From NCBI GenBank assembly GCA_947630475.1, contig CANRHR010000008.1, forward strand, positions 1 to 64,000: 64,000 nt of DNA. Direction: 5' to 3'. Both the position numbers and the translations under genes were made by a program. Below are positions 15,910-23,922 of this stretch, in pieces. How positions within the stretch are numbered: position 1 is the first letter of the stretch; every line of letters starts with the position of its first letter. The DNA comes from an uncultured Clostridia bacterium (GTDB lineage: Bacteria; Bacillota; Clostridia; Lachnospirales; CAG-274). Under the pieces are notes generated by a model. It was not told the DNA's origin. It made no database searches and saw nothing but the letters and a program-made list of their open reading frames with translations.

Positions 15910-15942
15910 ACTGAATGACATTTGTTTCATTCAGTTTTTTCT
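15910..15942 (+). terminator. Terminator of the lysine operon
   Basis: ACTGAATGA (15910-15918) pairs with TCATTCAGT (15927-15935) and is followed by a T run. It closes asd-dapA-dapB-nif11-like. Confidence 0.8.
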
Positions 15943-15978
15943 GTATCTGATTAATTATAATAATAGGAGGGATTATGC

Positions 15979-16671
15979 ATGATTAGAAAGATTATCAAAA
16001 TTGATGAAGAAAAATGTAATGGCTGCGGCATTTGTGCCGAAGCCTGTCATGAAGGCGCTATAGTGATAGTGGATAATAAGGCAAAGCTTATTCGTGAAGA
16101 TTATTGTGATGGGCTTGGCGATTGTCTTCCCACCTGCCCAAAAGAAGCCATTTCATTTGAAGAGCGTGAAGCTGTGCCATATGACGAAGAGGCGGTTAGA
16201 GCGGCAAAACAACAAAAAAATGAACAAAAACTTCCTTGCGGCTGCCCCGGAAGCGCTGCCAAAACAATACATCACAAAAACGATACAGAAGATAATGTTG
16301 TTGTTAAAAGCAAGCTTTCTCAATGGCCGGTTCAAATTAAGCTGGTGCCTTCAAAGGCATCTTATTTTGACGGCGCCAAGCTTCTTGTAGCCGCTGACTG
16401 CACAGCTTATGCATATGGTAATTTTCATAATGATTTTATAAAAAATAAAATCACAGTTATAGGCTGCCCTAAATTGGATATGACAGATTATGCCGAGAAG
16501 CTGACGCAAATTATAGCGGAAAATGATATAAAAAGCGTAACTGTTGTGCGTATGGAGGTTCCATGCTGCGCAGGAATAGAGAATGCAGTTAAACGAGCGC
16601 TTAAAAACAGCGGCAAATTTATACCTTGGAATGTTGTTACAATTTCTTCACAGGGCTTTATATTAGATTAA
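15979..16671 (+). CDS. Two-[4Fe-4S] ferredoxin-domain protein
   Basis: This 230-residue protein has a bacterial-type double ferredoxin domain at 5-65 (CNGCGICAEACHEGA and CDGLGDCLPTCPKEA). A basic-acidic linker with CGCPG follows, and then a domain at about 115-230 carrying ADCTAYAYG, IGCPKLD and VPCCAGIENAV. This architecture is widespread in anaerobic Firmicutes and often annotated only as 4Fe-4S protein. Electron transfer or Fe-S signalling is likely, but partners are unknown. AGGAGGGATT precedes ATG 15979. Monocistronic by position. Confidence 0.88.
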   Translation: MIRKIIKIDEEKCNGCGICAEACHEGAIVIVDNKAKLIREDYCDGLGDCLPTCPKEAISFEEREAVPYDEEAVRAAKQQKNEQKLPCGCPGSAAKTIHHKNDTEDNVVVKSKLSQWPVQIKLVPSKASYFDGAKLLVAADCTAYAYGNFHNDFIKNKITVIGCPKLDMTDYAEKLTQIIAENDIKSVTVVRMEVPCCAGIENAVKRALKNSGKFIPWNVVTISSQGFILD

Positions 16672-16777
16672 CAGACAAACTCTGATTTGTTAAAGCGGGT
16701 CAAAATATGTTTATTTTTTGCATGAAGCCGATATTTTATATCCCAAAAAAGTAATAAAATTAAAATTTATATTTTTA

Positions 16778-16806
16778 TTGACATTTTTCTTAAAATTTTA
16801 TATAAT
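16778..16806 (+). promoter_or_regulatory. Consensus sigma-A promoter for the NlpC/P60 gene
   Basis: A perfect TTGACA (16778-16783) and a perfect TATAAT (16801-16806) are separated by 17 bases. This is the best vegetative promoter in the window and predicts strong expression, with a leader of about 75 bases. Confidence 0.8.
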
Positions 16807-16890
16807 AATTTTGAAACATTTATATAACATTTAATTTAATGAAAAACTTATAGATGATTTTAATTTTTGATACACTTTGGAGGAAAGAAA

Positions 16891-18000
16891 ATGCGTTTTA
16901 AAATAAAAAATGTTTTGGCATTGGGATGTGCTCTTGCTTTAATAAATACAGCGGCTGCTTCGGCTGCAAATATTGGAACTATAACAGGCGAAGATGTAAA
17001 CTTAAGGGCTTCAAATTCAACAGATTCTTCTGTTGTAACTATCCTTTCAAGCGGAGCTCAGCTTAGTATACTTGACGAGCTTGACGGCTGGTTTAAGGTG
17101 GCTTCACCTACCGGCGGCATAGCTTATGTTACGAGCGATTACATAAAAATTACTCAGTCTGATGCCAAAGTAAATTCATCAGATGTGAATGTCAGAACGG
17201 AGCCTTCAACAAATGCTTCCGTTATAGGTCAGCTTTCAGAGGGCGACGGCTTAAATGTTCAGGGAATAAGCGGTGATTGGTACATAGTACTTTACAACGG
17301 TACAAGGGCTTATGTTCATAAAGATTATGTAACAGGCAATTTTCTTAAATATTTCCCAATTTCATCGGCTGCCGATGAGCTTTCAAAATCAGGAGATGTT
17401 TATGCAGTTATAAATTGTGCGGATGGTCTTAATATGAGATCTGATGCTTCAATTTCTTCCGATGTTATAAAAGCTCTTGATGACGGTTCAACACTTGATG
17501 TTATAGATGTTACAAACAACTGGGCAAAGGTTAAAGACAATGCAGGCGCTGTCGGTTATGTCAGCACAGATTATATAACTCTCAAAAACGGCAAAAAGCC
17601 TGTTTCAGCTCCATCTTCATCAAAGGGTGAGCAAATAGTTGCCTTTGCAAAGCAGTTTATAGGCACTCCTTATGTTTACGGAGGAACAAATCTTTCATCG
17701 GGAGTTGACTGCTCAGGCTTTATCTATTCTGTATTTAAAAACTTTGGAATTACGTTAAACAGAGTTTCAAGAGATCAAATTAAAAACGGTACTCCTGTAA
17801 GCAAGAGTGAATTGGTTCCGGGCGATCTTGTGTTCTTTAATACAGGCGGAAACAGCTCAATATCTCACGTTGGAATGTACATAGGAAACGGACAATATAT
17901 TCATTCAACCGACGGAGGAAATAAAGGAGTTACAATTACAAGCTTAAACAGCGGATATTCCACAAGAACTTATTATGGCGCATGCCGTGTTCTCAAATAA
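16891..18000 (+). CDS. Secreted NlpC/P60 peptidoglycan hydrolase with three SH3b domains
   Basis: This 369-residue exported cell wall hydrolase has a Sec signal peptide at 1-25 (cleavage near ASA-AN). Three bacterial SH3 domains follow at about 27-88, 90-150 and 165-235; each has a VNVR or LNMR-type core and bind wall peptide. The C-terminal NlpC/P60 domain starts near 250 and has the catalytic triad Cys274 (GVDCSGF), His326 (SHVGMYIG) and His338. It likely cleaves the gamma-D-Glu to diamino acid bond. ATG 16891 follows GGAGG. The gene has its own consensus promoter and terminator. Confidence 0.93.
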   Translation: MRFKIKNVLALGCALALINTAAASAANIGTITGEDVNLRASNSTDSSVVTILSSGAQLSILDELDGWFKVASPTGGIAYVTSDYIKITQSDAKVNSSDVNVRTEPSTNASVIGQLSEGDGLNVQGISGDWYIVLYNGTRAYVHKDYVTGNFLKYFPISSAADELSKSGDVYAVINCADGLNMRSDASISSDVIKALDDGSTLDVIDVTNNWAKVKDNAGAVGYVSTDYITLKNGKKPVSAPSSSKGEQIVAFAKQFIGTPYVYGGTNLSSGVDCSGFIYSVFKNFGITLNRVSRDQIKNGTPVSKSELVPGDLVFFNTGGNSSISHVGMYIGNGQYIHSTDGGNKGVTITSLNSGYSTRTYYGACRVLK

Positions 18001-18044
18001 TTTCTTAAAATATTTTAAGCTCAATATTAAAAACTATATATCTA

Positions 18045-18072
18045 AAAGGTGTTGCTTGCAGCACCTTTTTTT
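18045..18072 (+). terminator. Terminator after the NlpC/P60 gene
   Basis: AAAGGTGTTGC pairs with GCAGCACCTTT (one T-G wobble) around a tight loop, and a run of seven T follows. Confidence 0.85.
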
Positions 18073-18223
18073 AACCGACAAGTTTCGTCGTAAACCGTCA
18101 GTTATAAGTACGCATACAAAGCTTAGGATTCCTTTGCAGGATAATATAATATATGCTTCATAACAAAATTTTATGATATTACAGTCAATTAAGTAAATCA
18201 TTTGCTTAAAAAAGGGGATAAAT

Positions 18224-19108
18224 ATGAACTATATAAAGCTTAAAGCCAGAGCAAAAATAAATTTGGCGCTTGATGTTTTGGGAAAGATGGATAACGGTTA
18301 TCATGATTTAAGAATGATAATGCAAAGCGTTAATTTATATGATAACTTATTTATAAAAAAAACAATTTCCGATGATATAACAATACAGTCAAACTTAAGC
18401 TATCTGCCGTGTGATGAAAGAAATTTAGTTTTTAAGGCTGCTAAGCTCTTAAAGGAAAATTATAATATTAAAGAGGGAATTTATGTTGATATATATAAAA
18501 GAATACCCGTTGCGGCAGGCCTTGCCGGCGGCAGTTCGGATTGTGCGGCTGCTTTGTTTGGCATAAGGCGTCTTTTTAATCTTCCTATCACAAATAATGA
18601 GCTTATGAAGATTGGCGAAAGTTTGGGGGCGGATGTGCCGTTTTGTCTTATGAGGGCTACAGCTCTTGCCGAGGGTATAGGTGAAAGGCTTAAACAGCTA
18701 GCTCCGCTTCCGTTTTGTTATATTCTTTTGGCAAAGCCGTCATTTAGCGTTTCAACAGCATCTGTGTTTCAAGAGCTTGATCATAAAGAAATAAAAGCTC
18801 ACCCTGATATAGAAAAAATGATTTATTTTATAGAACACAAAAATTTAAAAGGCGTTTGCTCGTGTTTGTCAAACGTTTTAGAGGCTGTAACTGTAAAAAA
18901 TTATCCCATAATAGATAATATAAAATCCGTGATGCTTAAAAATAATGCCATGGGATCGCTTATGAGCGGAAGCGGGCCGACGGTTTTCGGTATCTTTTCA
19001 TCAAAAGCAGCCGGGCTTTCCGCATTGAAAGAATTGAAGTATGATTTAAAAATAAGGGATATATGCCTTACGACCGTTTTTAACCGACCCAATAGGCACA
19101 ATAATTAA
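18224..19108 (+). CDS. ispE: 4-Diphosphocytidyl-2-C-methyl-D-erythritol kinase
   Basis: This 294-residue GHMP kinase phosphorylates the 2-hydroxyl of CDP-methylerythritol, between the IspD and IspF steps. The GHMP ATP loop is PVAAGLAGGSSDCAAAL, the N-terminal KARAKINLALDVLGK is typical, and the C-terminal motif is MSGSGPTVFG. AAAAGGGG precedes ATG 18224. In many Clostridia ispE sits near sporulation or regulatory genes; here sigG follows after 122 bases without a clear separate terminator other than the hairpin at 19172. Confidence 0.95.
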   Translation: MNYIKLKARAKINLALDVLGKMDNGYHDLRMIMQSVNLYDNLFIKKTISDDITIQSNLSYLPCDERNLVFKAAKLLKENYNIKEGIYVDIYKRIPVAAGLAGGSSDCAAALFGIRRLFNLPITNNELMKIGESLGADVPFCLMRATALAEGIGERLKQLAPLPFCYILLAKPSFSVSTASVFQELDHKEIKAHPDIEKMIYFIEHKNLKGVCSCLSNVLEAVTVKNYPIIDNIKSVMLKNNAMGSLMSGSGPTVFGIFSSKAAGLSALKELKYDLKIRDICLTTVFNRPNRHNN

Positions 19109-19171
19109 GCTTAATTTTTATCACATAAATATATAAAAATTGTAAAAAATTATCATTTATTTTTAAGTATT

Positions 19172-19227
19172 AAAACACTCTCTTTTGAAAAGACTAGTAA
19201 ATATCCAAGTCTATGAAGGAGTGTTTT
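19172..19227 (+). promoter_or_regulatory. Leader hairpin that includes the sigG ribosome binding site
   Basis: AAAACACTC (19172-19180) is an exact complement of GAGTGTTTT (19219-19227). The latter overlaps the sigG site AAGGAGTG (19216-19223) and ends in a T run. An inner stem AGACT/AGTCT (19191-19195 and 19208-19212) closes the loop. Any transcript reading through from ispE would have a hidden ribosome binding site or terminate here. A shorter transcript starting inside the loop would be translatable. Confidence 0.6.
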
Positions 19228-19230
19228 TTT

Positions 19231-20004
19231 ATGTCTTCAACAAAGGTTGAAATATGTGGTGTAAATACCTCAAAACTTCCGATATTAAAAAATGAAGAAA
19301 AAAAAGAACTGTTTGAAAAAATTCTTAAAGGTGACAAACAGGCAAAGGAAGAATATATTTACGGCAATTTAAGGCTTGTTTTAAGTGTTATCAAGCGATT
19401 TAACAACAGAGGCGAAAACATAGACGATATTTTTCAAGTGGGAGTAATAGGCTTAATCAAAGCGATAAATAATTTTGATATAAATCAAGGCGTAAAATTT
19501 TCCACCTATGCCGTACCGATGATTATAGGAGAGGTAAGAAGATATCTTAGGGATTATAATCCCATAAGAGTAAGCAGATCGCTTAGAGATACGGCATATA
19601 AAGCTTTGCAGGTAAGAGAAAGGCTTACAAACCAAAATTCAAAGGAGCCAAGCGTTGAAGAAATTGCGAAAGAGCTTGATATGCCAAAGGAAGATGTGGT
19701 TGTAGCGCTTGATGCAATACAAGAGCCTGTATCTCTTTTTGAGCCTGTTTATCATGACGGAGCCGATGCATTGTTTGTTATGGATCAGGTTAAGGATAAT
19801 AAAAATTCAGACGCAAATTGGCTGGAAAACATATCGCTTAAAGAGGCTATAAAAAAGCTTAACGACAGAGAAAAATATATAATAAACTTAAGATTTTTTC
19901 AGGGGAAAACACAGATGGAGGTTGCAAAGCAAATAGGCATAAGCCAAGCTCAGGTTAGCCGATTGGAAAAAAGCGCCCTTAAAAACATGAGGAAATATAT
20001 GTAA
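19231..20004 (+). CDS. sigG: Sporulation sigma factor SigG
   Basis: This 258-residue RNA polymerase sigma factor directs late forespore genes. The N terminus KVEICGVNTSKLPILKNEE is diagnostic for sigma-G. Region 2 contains NLRLVLSVIKRFNNRGE and FSTYAVPMIIGEVRRYLRD, and region 4.2 is GKTQMEVAKQIGISQAQVSR. The start ATG 19231 has AAGGAGTG 7 bases before it; an earlier GTG/ATG-like start inside that site is rejected. The leader can fold to hide the site, which suggests control of expression. spoIIG genes, often just upstream, are absent; ispE is there instead. Confidence 0.96.
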   Translation: MSSTKVEICGVNTSKLPILKNEEKKELFEKILKGDKQAKEEYIYGNLRLVLSVIKRFNNRGENIDDIFQVGVIGLIKAINNFDINQGVKFSTYAVPMIIGEVRRYLRDYNPIRVSRSLRDTAYKALQVRERLTNQNSKEPSVEEIAKELDMPKEDVVVALDAIQEPVSLFEPVYHDGADALFVMDQVKDNKNSDANWLENISLKEAIKKLNDREKYIINLRFFQGKTQMEVAKQIGISQAQVSRLEKSALKNMRKYM

Positions 20005-20013
20005 AATATATCC

Positions 20014-20114
20014 GGCTGTCAAAAAAGTATAATTATAAACAGCTCATTTCAGAGGGGCTTAAAGTCTGCGGCGTTTTTTTCTAAGTTGTAAATTTAGGCT
20101 TTATTGACAGTCTG
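20014..20114 (+). repeat. Dispersed repeat copy C (shortened)
   Basis: It shares TAAACAGCTCATT and AAAGTCTGCG(A/G)CG with copies A and B but lacks about 65-80 internal bases. The ends are imperfect inverted repeats: CTGTCAAAAAAG at the left and, read on the other strand, CAGACTGTCAATAAAG at the right. It lies 10 bases after the sigG stop codon and holds no gene. Confidence 0.65.
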
Positions 20115-20144
20115 AAACATATATAAAATAGAAAGGAAAATTGT

Positions 20145-21374
20145 ATGAATGAGATATATGATGGGATAAGGTTTCATTTTATAGAAAATGATAAATTCAA
20201 TACAGCCTGTATAGCAATTATTTTAAGAAGAGAGCTTAACAGAAATGATGTTACGGCTAATGCTCTTATCCCTAAAATACTTGCCGGAGGCTGCCAAAGT
20301 TATAAAAGCATAGCGCAAATAAATAAAAAGCTTGATACAATGCTGGGGGCAGTGTTTAACGCCGATATAGTAAAAAAAGGAAACGAACAGCTTATAGAAT
20401 TTTTTTGTGAAGTTTATGATAGCGAAGACTATGTTATTCAAGCATTGGAGCTTATGGGAGAAATTTTACTAAATCCCGAAACGAAAGATGGCTGCTTTAT
20501 AAAAAGCAAAATACAAAACGAAAAGCAAAAGCTTAAAGATGTTATTTTAAGCAGAAAGAATGACAAAAAAGAATATGCAAAACAGCGCTTAATAGAAAAA
20601 ATGTTTGAAAATGAACCATTTGGAATATATGCAGATGGATATATTGAGGATTTGGATGAGCTGAATGAAGAAAATTTATATCGACATTATCAAGAGCTTT
20701 TAAAAACAAGCCCTATTGAAATTATTGTTATGTCTAAAATTAAAGAAAAGAAAATAAGAGAAAAATGCATCGGCTTATTTAATATACAAAACAGAGATGT
20801 AAAATATCCTAAAAAGGCTTTGCCTAAAAAAGCTTCCAAAGAAATAAAAACTATAAGGGAAAAAGAAGAAGGATTAAATCAAGGCAAGCTTTTAATAGGC
20901 ATGACAGGAGCAGATACCAATGATTTTTTTCCTCTTCTTGTGGGCAGTGAAATACTTGGAGGAAGCGGAAACAGCAAATTATTTATGAAAATAAGAGAAA
21001 AGGAAAATTTATGTTATTATGTAAATTCTTTTATTTACAGATTAAACGGTGTTATTTGTATCCAAAGCGGAGTAAGCGAAGATAATTTTGATAAGACAGC
21101 AGAGCTTATCAAGGCGGAAACAGAAGCATTAAAAAATGGTGATTTTTCGGACGATGACGTTGAAAATGCAAAAAAAAGCCTTATTAAAAACATTTTATCC
21201 ATAAAGGATTATAATTCAGGCTTGATGGATTTTTATCTTATGTCCGTTATTAGAGAGGATAACGAAAAGCCGGAAAAGACTGCAAAAAATATAAGCAGGA
21301 TAAATAAAAAGGATATACTTGATGCTTTTAAAAATGTTTCTGTTGATACAATATATATGATGGGAGCAAACTAA
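20145..21374 (+). CDS. yfmF: M16-family protein without zinc site (YfmF-like)
   Basis: This 409-residue member of the pitrilysin/M16 superfamily lacks the HxxEH zinc motif; the equivalent N-terminal region reads LIPKILAGGCQSYKS. It retains the fold repeats including GSEILGGSGNSKLFMKIREKENLCYY, the usual substrate-binding R/Y region near the C-terminal half. Such proteins pair with an active partner, here the gene 4 bases downstream. The pair resembles B. subtilis YfmF/YfmH and probably forms a heterodimeric peptidase. GAAAGGA precedes ATG 20145. Confidence 0.87.
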   Translation: MNEIYDGIRFHFIENDKFNTACIAIILRRELNRNDVTANALIPKILAGGCQSYKSIAQINKKLDTMLGAVFNADIVKKGNEQLIEFFCEVYDSEDYVIQALELMGEILLNPETKDGCFIKSKIQNEKQKLKDVILSRKNDKKEYAKQRLIEKMFENEPFGIYADGYIEDLDELNEENLYRHYQELLKTSPIEIIVMSKIKEKKIREKCIGLFNIQNRDVKYPKKALPKKASKEIKTIREKEEGLNQGKLLIGMTGADTNDFFPLLVGSEILGGSGNSKLFMKIREKENLCYYVNSFIYRLNGVICIQSGVSEDNFDKTAELIKAETEALKNGDFSDDDVENAKKSLIKNILSIKDYNSGLMDFYLMSVIREDNEKPEKTAKNISRINKKDILDAFKNVSVDTIYMMGAN

Positions 21375-21378
21375 ATTT

Positions 21379-22611
21379 ATGAAAGAGAAAATATATTATA
21401 AAAATATAGAAGGAACAAACTGCTGTGTAATTAAAAAAAAGGGCTTTACAGAAAAAGAAGCTATGGTTATTTTCAAGTATGGCTCAAAGGATACTCAATT
21501 TTTGGCTGACAACAAAGTAAATTATCTTCCGTTTGGCACGGCGCATTTTTTAGAGCATAAGCTTTTTGAAGATAAATATATAAATATATTCGAAGCGTTT
21601 TCAAGACTTGGCGCAAACGCAAATGCATATACCAATTTTAATTCTACGGCGTATTATTTTAAATGCAGCGACGGTTTTGAAAAATCTCTTGCGCTTTTAT
21701 TAAAAATGGTAAGTTCGGCATATTTTACCGATGAAAATGTCGAAAAGGAAAAAGGTATAATCAAACAGGAAATAAAAATGTATGAAGATGATCCAAATTG
21801 GCAGGGATATTTTAATCTCTTAAAATGTATGTACCAAAAAAGCGGGGTAAAGGAAAATATAGCAGGCGATGAATCATCTGTAAATAAAATGACGCCGGAT
21901 ATACTTTACGGCTGTTATAATAATTTTTATACAAAAGATAATGCCGCCGTAATATGCTGCGGGGATATTGACGCCGAAACAGTGTTTGAATCTATATCGC
22001 AAAATTTGAGCCTTAGTGATGAAAAAAATGCAGAAATAATAAATCCGGATGAGGATGAAGCTTTTGTGAAAGATTTTGTCAAAAGAAAAATGAATACAGG
22101 CCAAAATATTTTCAATATAGGCTTTAAAGAATCGGAATTTAGTGATACAATAGTAGACAGAATCTGCGAAACAAAAATTCTTTTAGACATAATCTGCGGA
22201 AAAAGCTCAAAATTATACAATAAAATGTATAACTGCGGATTTATCGATGAAAGATTTGGTTTTGAGTATTTTCTTGATCATAAATTGGGATTTTGTGTAT
22301 TTTCGGGAAGTTCGGATTATTGCGATAGGGTAAAAGATATGCTTTTGTCTGAAATTGAAAGCTTAAAAAATTTTGGCATAGATGAAAACGAGGTGATAAG
22401 AAGCAGAAAAAAACACATAGGCGAATTTATAAGAAATTTTAACAGCATATCAAATATTGTAAATAATCAGGCTGAGCTTTTGATTAAAGGAACAGGGCTT
22501 GATGAAATGCTTGCGAAAATAAGACAAATCGATGCGTCAAAAATAAATAAAAGGCTTAATTCATTATTTAAAAACAACTTATGCGCATTAAGCTTGATTG
22601 AAAAAAGCTAA
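21379..22611 (+). CDS. yfmH: M16 zinc metallopeptidase (YfmH-like)
   Basis: This 410-residue active partner of the preceding gene has the inverted zinc motif HFLEH (His56, Glu59, His60) with the third ligand in KQEIKMYEDDP (about Glu131). The signature GTAHFLEHKLFED and NANAYTNFNSTAYYF match the YfmH group. It is expected to degrade peptides in the cytoplasm or at the envelope as a dimer with the zinc-less subunit. It is translated from ATG 21379 behind GGGAG within the upstream gene, so coupling is likely. Confidence 0.9.
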   Translation: MKEKIYYKNIEGTNCCVIKKKGFTEKEAMVIFKYGSKDTQFLADNKVNYLPFGTAHFLEHKLFEDKYINIFEAFSRLGANANAYTNFNSTAYYFKCSDGFEKSLALLLKMVSSAYFTDENVEKEKGIIKQEIKMYEDDPNWQGYFNLLKCMYQKSGVKENIAGDESSVNKMTPDILYGCYNNFYTKDNAAVICCGDIDAETVFESISQNLSLSDEKNAEIINPDEDEAFVKDFVKRKMNTGQNIFNIGFKESEFSDTIVDRICETKILLDIICGKSSKLYNKMYNCGFIDERFGFEYFLDHKLGFCVFSGSSDYCDRVKDMLLSEIESLKNFGIDENEVIRSRKKHIGEFIRNFNSISNIVNNQAELLIKGTGLDEMLAKIRQIDASKINKRLNSLFKNNLCALSLIEKS

Positions 22612-22651
22612 GTTGTTATTAAGGCTGAAAATTAATTAAAGGGGGGAGATC

Positions 22652-23518
22652 ATGTCGGCCGAAATTTGGTTTTATCATCTGGGAATAAAAATAAATAAGC
22701 TTAACAAAGTAGCTTTTTCTGTTTTTGGTTTTAATATTTATTGGTATGGCATTTTAATAGGGCTTGGCGTTATTGTCGGGCTTATTATAGCGAGGCGCGA
22801 GGGTAAAAGAGTCGGTTTAAATCCCGATATATTTATAGATTATTTGTTTTATGCTATTATAAGCAGCATTATTTTTGCAAGGCTGTATTACGTGATCTTT
22901 TCATGGGACAGTTTTAAAGACAGGCCTTTAAAAATATTTGCAATAAGAGAAGGCGGCATAGCTATTTATGGAGGTATTATAGGAGCTGTTTTGGCGGCGA
23001 CAATATATACAAGGATTAAAAAAATAGATTTTTTTAAATTTACCGATTGCTGCGTTTTAGGTCTTTTAGCGGGGCAGATAATAGGGCGATTCGGAAATTT
23101 TGTAAACAGAGAAGCATTTGGCGGATATACCGATTCTCTTTTTGCCATGAGATATTTAAGGGAGCAGGTAGGCTATGTTCCAAAAGATGTTTTAGATAAG
23201 ATTATTGTTTATAATTCAAGCCAATACATACAGGTACATCCCACTTTTTTGTATGAAGCCTGTTGGAATACAATTGTTCTTTTAGTATTAAGCTTATTTA
23301 AAAAGCATAAAAAATTTGACGGAGAGCTTACGGCTCTTTACTTTATCGGCTATGGCGTCGGCAGATTTTGGATTGAAACGCTAAGAACCGATCAGCTAAA
23401 GATAGGCCATACAGGGATAGCTGTTTCACAGGTTGTATCGGTAATTATGATTATAGTTTCATCAGTTTTTATTTTTTACAAAAGAAAAAAATATAAATTG
23501 GAGGGCTTAAATGAGTGA
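22652..23518 (+). CDS. lgt: Prolipoprotein diacylglyceryl transferase
   Basis: This 288-residue polytopic membrane enzyme transfers diacylglycerol from phosphatidylglycerol to the lipobox cysteine of prolipoproteins. The Lgt signature GRFGNFVNREAFGG is intact, as are YGGIIGA, HPTFLYE and the C-terminal GVGRFWIETLRTDQL. Seven membrane segments are expected. AGGGGGGAG precedes ATG 22652. Lipoprotein substrates in this window include the ABC binding protein, ApbE and the RND fusion protein. The last 8 bases overlap the next, very small gene. Confidence 0.95.
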   Translation: MSAEIWFYHLGIKINKLNKVAFSVFGFNIYWYGILIGLGVIVGLIIARREGKRVGLNPDIFIDYLFYAIISSIIFARLYYVIFSWDSFKDRPLKIFAIREGGIAIYGGIIGAVLAATIYTRIKKIDFFKFTDCCVLGLLAGQIIGRFGNFVNREAFGGYTDSLFAMRYLREQVGYVPKDVLDKIIVYNSSQYIQVHPTFLYEACWNTIVLLVLSLFKKHKKFDGELTALYFIGYGVGRFWIETLRTDQLKIGHTGIAVSQVVSVIMIIVSSVFIFYKRKKYKLEGLNE

Positions 23519-23654
23519 ACCGGAATATTCAGAATTAATTGAAAAATACAGAACAATTCTTAACGATATGATTAAAAACAACAAGCCTTTTGACGATATA
23601 TATAAGATAAGTTTAATTCTTGATGAGCTGATTAATTCTTATATGATTAATTAG
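23511..23654 (+). CDS. Spo0E-like aspartyl-phosphate phosphatase (small)
   Basis: This 47-residue frame starts at ATG 23511 behind TTGGAGGG and overlaps the lgt stop by 8 bases. Its sequence forms two amphipathic helices, and the C-terminal helix carries SLILDELI (Ser34, Leu37, Asp38), fitting the S-x-x-L-D signature of Spo0E-family phosphatases. Those proteins dephosphorylate Spo0A~P and so delay sporulation. The length is typical (45-60). The family call rests on that motif and the spore-forming context, and it could be a different helical peptide. Confidence 0.7.
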   Translation: MSEPEYSELIEKYRTILNDMIKNNKPFDDIYKISLILDELINSYMIN

Positions 23655-23706
23655 CCGCTTTAAATTTTGAATATTGAAAAATATTTCTTTTGAGTAATTA
23701 TCTTCT

Positions 23707-23886
23707 GAGTGTCGAAAAAGTCCAAGTGGACTTTTTCGATAGGGAACAGATGTATAAACAGCTCATTCCATCGGGATTAAAAATCACTTGAAACTCGCTG
23801 TTTTCCTCGGCGAAAGTGAATTCCGCCTGCGGATTAAAAGTCTGCGACGCTTTAAGCTACTTGTTCAAAGTAGGGTTTTTGACAGT
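23707..23886 (+). repeat. Dispersed 180-bp repeat copy A
   Basis: A non-coding element starts with GAGTGTCGAAAAAG and ends with TTTTTGACAGT, imperfect terminal inverted repeats. The left-end hairpin is TCGAAAAAGTCC/GGACTTTTTCGA. Internal stems include AAACAGC/GCTGTTT and GGCGAAAGTGAATTCCGCC. By eye it is about 85-90% identical to copy B (33023-33206, opposite orientation). It lies between the Spo0E-like gene and a bidirectional terminator. No reading frame of note. Confidence 0.8.
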
Positions 23887-23889
23887 ATT

Positions 23890-23922
23890 AAGCACTTGCC
23901 GTTTGGCAAGTGCTTATTTTTT
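23890..23922. terminator. Terminator between convergent lgt and RND operons
   Basis: AAGCACTTGCC (23890-23900) and GGCAAGTGCTT (23905-23915) form a perfect 11-bp stem with ATTTTTTT after it on the plus strand. It mainly serves plus-strand transcription, and the minus side is less T-rich. Confidence 0.8.

Noticed and set aside
23707..23886. A coding role for the dispersed repeat
   Set aside because: No frame of useful length is conserved between copies A and B; differences include stops in all frames.
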